A stretch of 64,000 nt of DNA from the NCBI GenBank assembly GCA_900478215.1, contig LS483478.1, positions 4,402,001 to 4,466,000 of the forward strand. Direction: 5' to 3'. How positions within the stretch are numbered: position 1 is the first letter of the stretch; every line of letters starts with the position of its first letter. The DNA comes from Salmonella enterica subsp. houtenae serovar Houten. Its GTDB lineage: Bacteria; Pseudomonadota; Gammaproteobacteria; Enterobacterales; Enterobacteriaceae. Positions 62,145-64,000 of the stretch are shown one piece after another. The position numbers and the translations under genes are program-made. Below the pieces are notes generated by a model. That model had not been told where the DNA came from. It made no database searches and saw only the letters and a program-made list of their open reading frames with translations.

Positions 62145-63131
62145 TTAATACATTGGCGTTAATTGTAAAGGGGGTTCGTGCAAAACTTTAGTCTGCTCAA
62201 TAAAAGTCGTTGTCTGCCGCTGCCAGTAATCTTCCCCGGTTAACCAGGGAAAATTTTTTGGAAACGCAGGATCACCCCAACGACGAATCAACCAGGCAAG
62301 ATAATAAACTAAACGCATGGCGCGTAAAGGTTCAATAAGACCGATTTCAGACGTATCGAACTCACTAACGTCTTCATAAGCTTCAATAATGGTTTCAATC
62401 TGCATTCTCTGTTCGGCTTTGTCGCCGTTCAGCAACATCCATAAATCCTGTATCGCCGGGCCGTTACGAGCATCATCTAAATCGACAAACAACGGCCCAT
62501 CACGCCACAAAATGTTTCCGGCATGACAATCGCCATGCAATCGCAGCGTGGTGAAATCGGTGCGCCAGCATTCGGTAACTGCAGACAGTAAAGTATCCGT
62601 GGCTTTCAGGAAAGCTGCTTTTTGCCCGGAGGGAATAAGTGCGGCATCTTCGAATACCTGGCGCGGTTCAAAAAGATACTCTGCAAGCCCAATGTCAGGC
62701 CGGAAAGTGAAAGGACGTTTTCGTCCCGTCTGATGCAACCGGCCCAGATAACGCCCTACCGCCTCCATCTGATCGATATTATCTGCTTCAAACTGACGAC
62801 CACCTACGCTGGGGAAAATAGCATAATGATAGCCCTGATGCGCTAACAGCGTCTGGCCGTTAAAAGCCAGCGGCGCAGCAACCGGAACCTCATCATCCAC
62901 CAGTTCAAGCGCAAACTGGTGCTCTTCCCGAATTTGATCAACAGACCAACGTTCAGGACGATAAAACTTAACGACAAAACGTCGACGATCTTCATCCTGA
63001 AACTGATAGACGCGGTTTTCATAACTGTTTAGCGGAGTCAGCCCGGAATCCACCCTGATCCCCTGTTCAAAGAGCGCATCCATGATGGTTTCCGGGTGTA
63101 GCGTCTGAAAAGTAAAAGCGTTGTCGTTCAT
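62145..63131 (-). CDS. srkA: Stress response kinase A
   Basis: A 328-residue aminoglycoside-phosphotransferase-fold Ser/Thr kinase (YihE). The catalytic loop is RLHGDCHAGNILW and the metal-binding Asp is in LFVDLDDARNG. It counters MazF-linked cell death under stress in E. coli. It sits 16 bases upstream of dsbA, and the two are commonly co-transcribed under Cpx control. Confidence 0.96.
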   Translation of the reverse strand: MNDNAFTFQTLHPETIMDALFEQGIRVDSGLTPLNSYENRVYQFQDEDRRRFVVKFYRPERWSVDQIREEHQFALELVDDEVPVAAPLAFNGQTLLAHQGYHYAIFPSVGGRQFEADNIDQMEAVGRYLGRLHQTGRKRPFTFRPDIGLAEYLFEPRQVFEDAALIPSGQKAAFLKATDTLLSAVTECWRTDFTTLRLHGDCHAGNILWRDGPLFVDLDDARNGPAIQDLWMLLNGDKAEQRMQIETIIEAYEDVSEFDTSEIGLIEPLRAMRLVYYLAWLIRRWGDPAFPKNFPWLTGEDYWQRQTTTFIEQTKVLHEPPLQLTPMY

Positions 63132-63207
63132 CCCGTCGTCCGGAAAATACTACGAATGATTCAGGATATCATTTCGTGACGATTTCGGTGGCGCCGCTTA
63201 CAAGGTT

Positions 63208-63477
63208 TTACTCTTTAATGACGCCGCGAGCGCGTAAAAGCGCCGTTTTAAAGTCTTCTTCGTAGTCTTTTTGAATCCCCGGAATGGCGGCGTCTTTGGC
63301 GGAATCGCGCATTTTCAGATGATAGATCAGGATATCGTCAGTTAAATCTTCCAGATTGCCGTTAAAACCTGATTCTTTCGCCAGTTTCTGTAAAAATTGC
63401 GTCAGATTAAGATCGGGCTCTTTCTGCCAGGCAGGCTGGAGGAGTTCAATGACTTCATTCAGGCGTTTACATTTCAT
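63208..63477 (-). CDS. yihD: YihD, conserved small protein
   Basis: An 89-residue acidic, helical cytoplasmic protein (MKCKRLNEVIELLQPAWQKE onward). Start 63477 follows AAGGAG and equals E. coli YihD; the longer open frame to 63717 is antisense to mobA. Function is unknown, although the gene is conserved next to srkA-dsbA and mobA. Confidence 0.93.
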   Translation of the reverse strand: MKCKRLNEVIELLQPAWQKEPDLNLTQFLQKLAKESGFNGNLEDLTDDILIYHLKMRDSAKDAAIPGIQKDYEEDFKTALLRARGVIKE

Positions 63478-63546
63478 AGCTGTGCTCCTTATTCTTGATA
63501 CAGACACGGTAGCAGGGTCAATCCCACAATAAAAGAGGCGATATCG

Positions 63547-64000
63547 GTGAATCTGGATGAAGTCATAACCGGCGTGGTGCTGGCAGGCGGTAAAGCCCGA
63601 CGGATGGGCGGAGCGGATAAAGGTCTGCTTGAGCTGGACGGTAAACCGCTGTGGCGGCACGTTGCCGACGCGCTCGCGCCGCAACTTGCTACGGTCGTCG
63701 TAAGTGCTAATCGCCATCTGGATATCTACCAGGGCAGCGGCCTGAAAGTCATTCCGGATTCAATCGCTGACTTTCCAGGGCCGCTGGCGGGTATGCTTTC
63801 CGTTTTTCAGCAGGTAGCAGACGACTGGTTTCTGTTTTGCCCCTGTGACAATCCCTATATCCCCCACAACATAGTCGATCGTTTAGCAGCGCAGCGTCAT
63901 GGCGCACCCGTGGCTTGGGTTCATGATGGAGAACGCGATCATCCAACGATCGCGTTGATTAATCGTTCCGTTCAGCCCCAGTTGACAGCTTATTTGCAAG
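63547..64000 (+). CDS. mobA: Molybdenum cofactor guanylyltransferase, 5' part
   Basis: The first 151 codons of MobA; the gene runs off the window. It attaches GMP to molybdopterin to make the MGD cofactor that FdoG needs. The nucleotide-binding GVVLAGGKARRMGGADKG motif is near the N-terminus, followed by FCPCDNPYIP carrying the metal Asp. The start is GTG at 63547 with AGAGG upstream. Confidence 0.93.
   Translation, partial: MNLDEVITGVVLAGGKARRMGGADKGLLELDGKPLWRHVADALAPQLATVVVSANRHLDIYQGSGLKVIPDSIADFPGPLAGMLSVFQQVADDWFLFCPCDNPYIPHNIVDRLAAQRHGAPVAWVHDGERDHPTIALINRSVQPQLTAYLQ

Overview
The window is chromosomal DNA of an enteric bacterium, almost certainly Salmonella enterica or a close relative. 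The backbone order (rhaM, frv genes, fdhD/fdoGHI/fdhE, yihX-yihY-dtd-fabY, the sulfoquinovose genes yihW to ompL, bipA, glnA-glnL-glnG, yshB, hemN, yihI, csrC, engB, spf, polA, yihG, dsbA, srkA, yihD, mobA) is the E. coli/Salmonella order. The proteins differ from E. coli by scattered substitutions, and accessory blocks sit where E. coli has none. Family assignments are from recognition of protein sequence; no database was searched.

Layout. 1-0.4 kb: end of an iron-type alcohol dehydrogenase and rhaM. 0.45-2.1 kb: a cupin regulator divergent from an AzlC/AzlD exporter pair, with two palindromic operators between. 2.2-7.2 kb (minus strand): a sugar operon with a phosphofructokinase-like kinase, an ascorbate-type PTS (IIB, IIC, IIA), a class II ketose-bisphosphate aldolase, a small unknown protein and a P-loop kinase, preceded by a near-ideal CRP site. 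7.5-11.2 kb: a decayed frv operon (frvA reduced to its 3' end, frvB intact, frvX extended into a repeat element, frvR internally deleted). A relic of a second P-loop kinase gene lies beside the frvA relic.

11.2-24.5 kb is an AT-rich accessory region and the most interesting part. Genes closely resembling cvaA/mchE and cvaB/mchF (membrane fusion protein and peptidase-ABC exporter of class II microcins) follow a promoter with a Fur-box-like palindrome. Upstream is an 84-residue candidate microcin precursor with a GA-type leader and a beta-helix-like protein of unknown role; no ordinary immunity gene was found. Next to it, on the other strand, is a trimeric autotransporter adhesin of 1370 residues, followed by a TpgA-like OmpA-domain lipoprotein, a second lipoprotein and an AraC-type regulator. 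Two FNR-like sites lie upstream of the adhesin. An IS3-family transposase relic marks the left side.

24.5-31.1 kb: formate dehydrogenase-O (fdoG with an in-frame UGA for selenocysteine) with fdhD and fdhE. 31.1-32.5 kb: a HigBA-type toxin-antitoxin pair and a frameshifted, truncated esterase gene. 32.5-47.1 kb: the coupled yihX-yihY-dtd-fabY genes and the whole sulfoquinovose (sulfo-EMP) catabolic cluster. 47.2-64 kb: housekeeping genes, with the classical NtrC/sigma-54 control region of glnA and the small RNAs CsrC and Spot 42; the window ends inside mobA.
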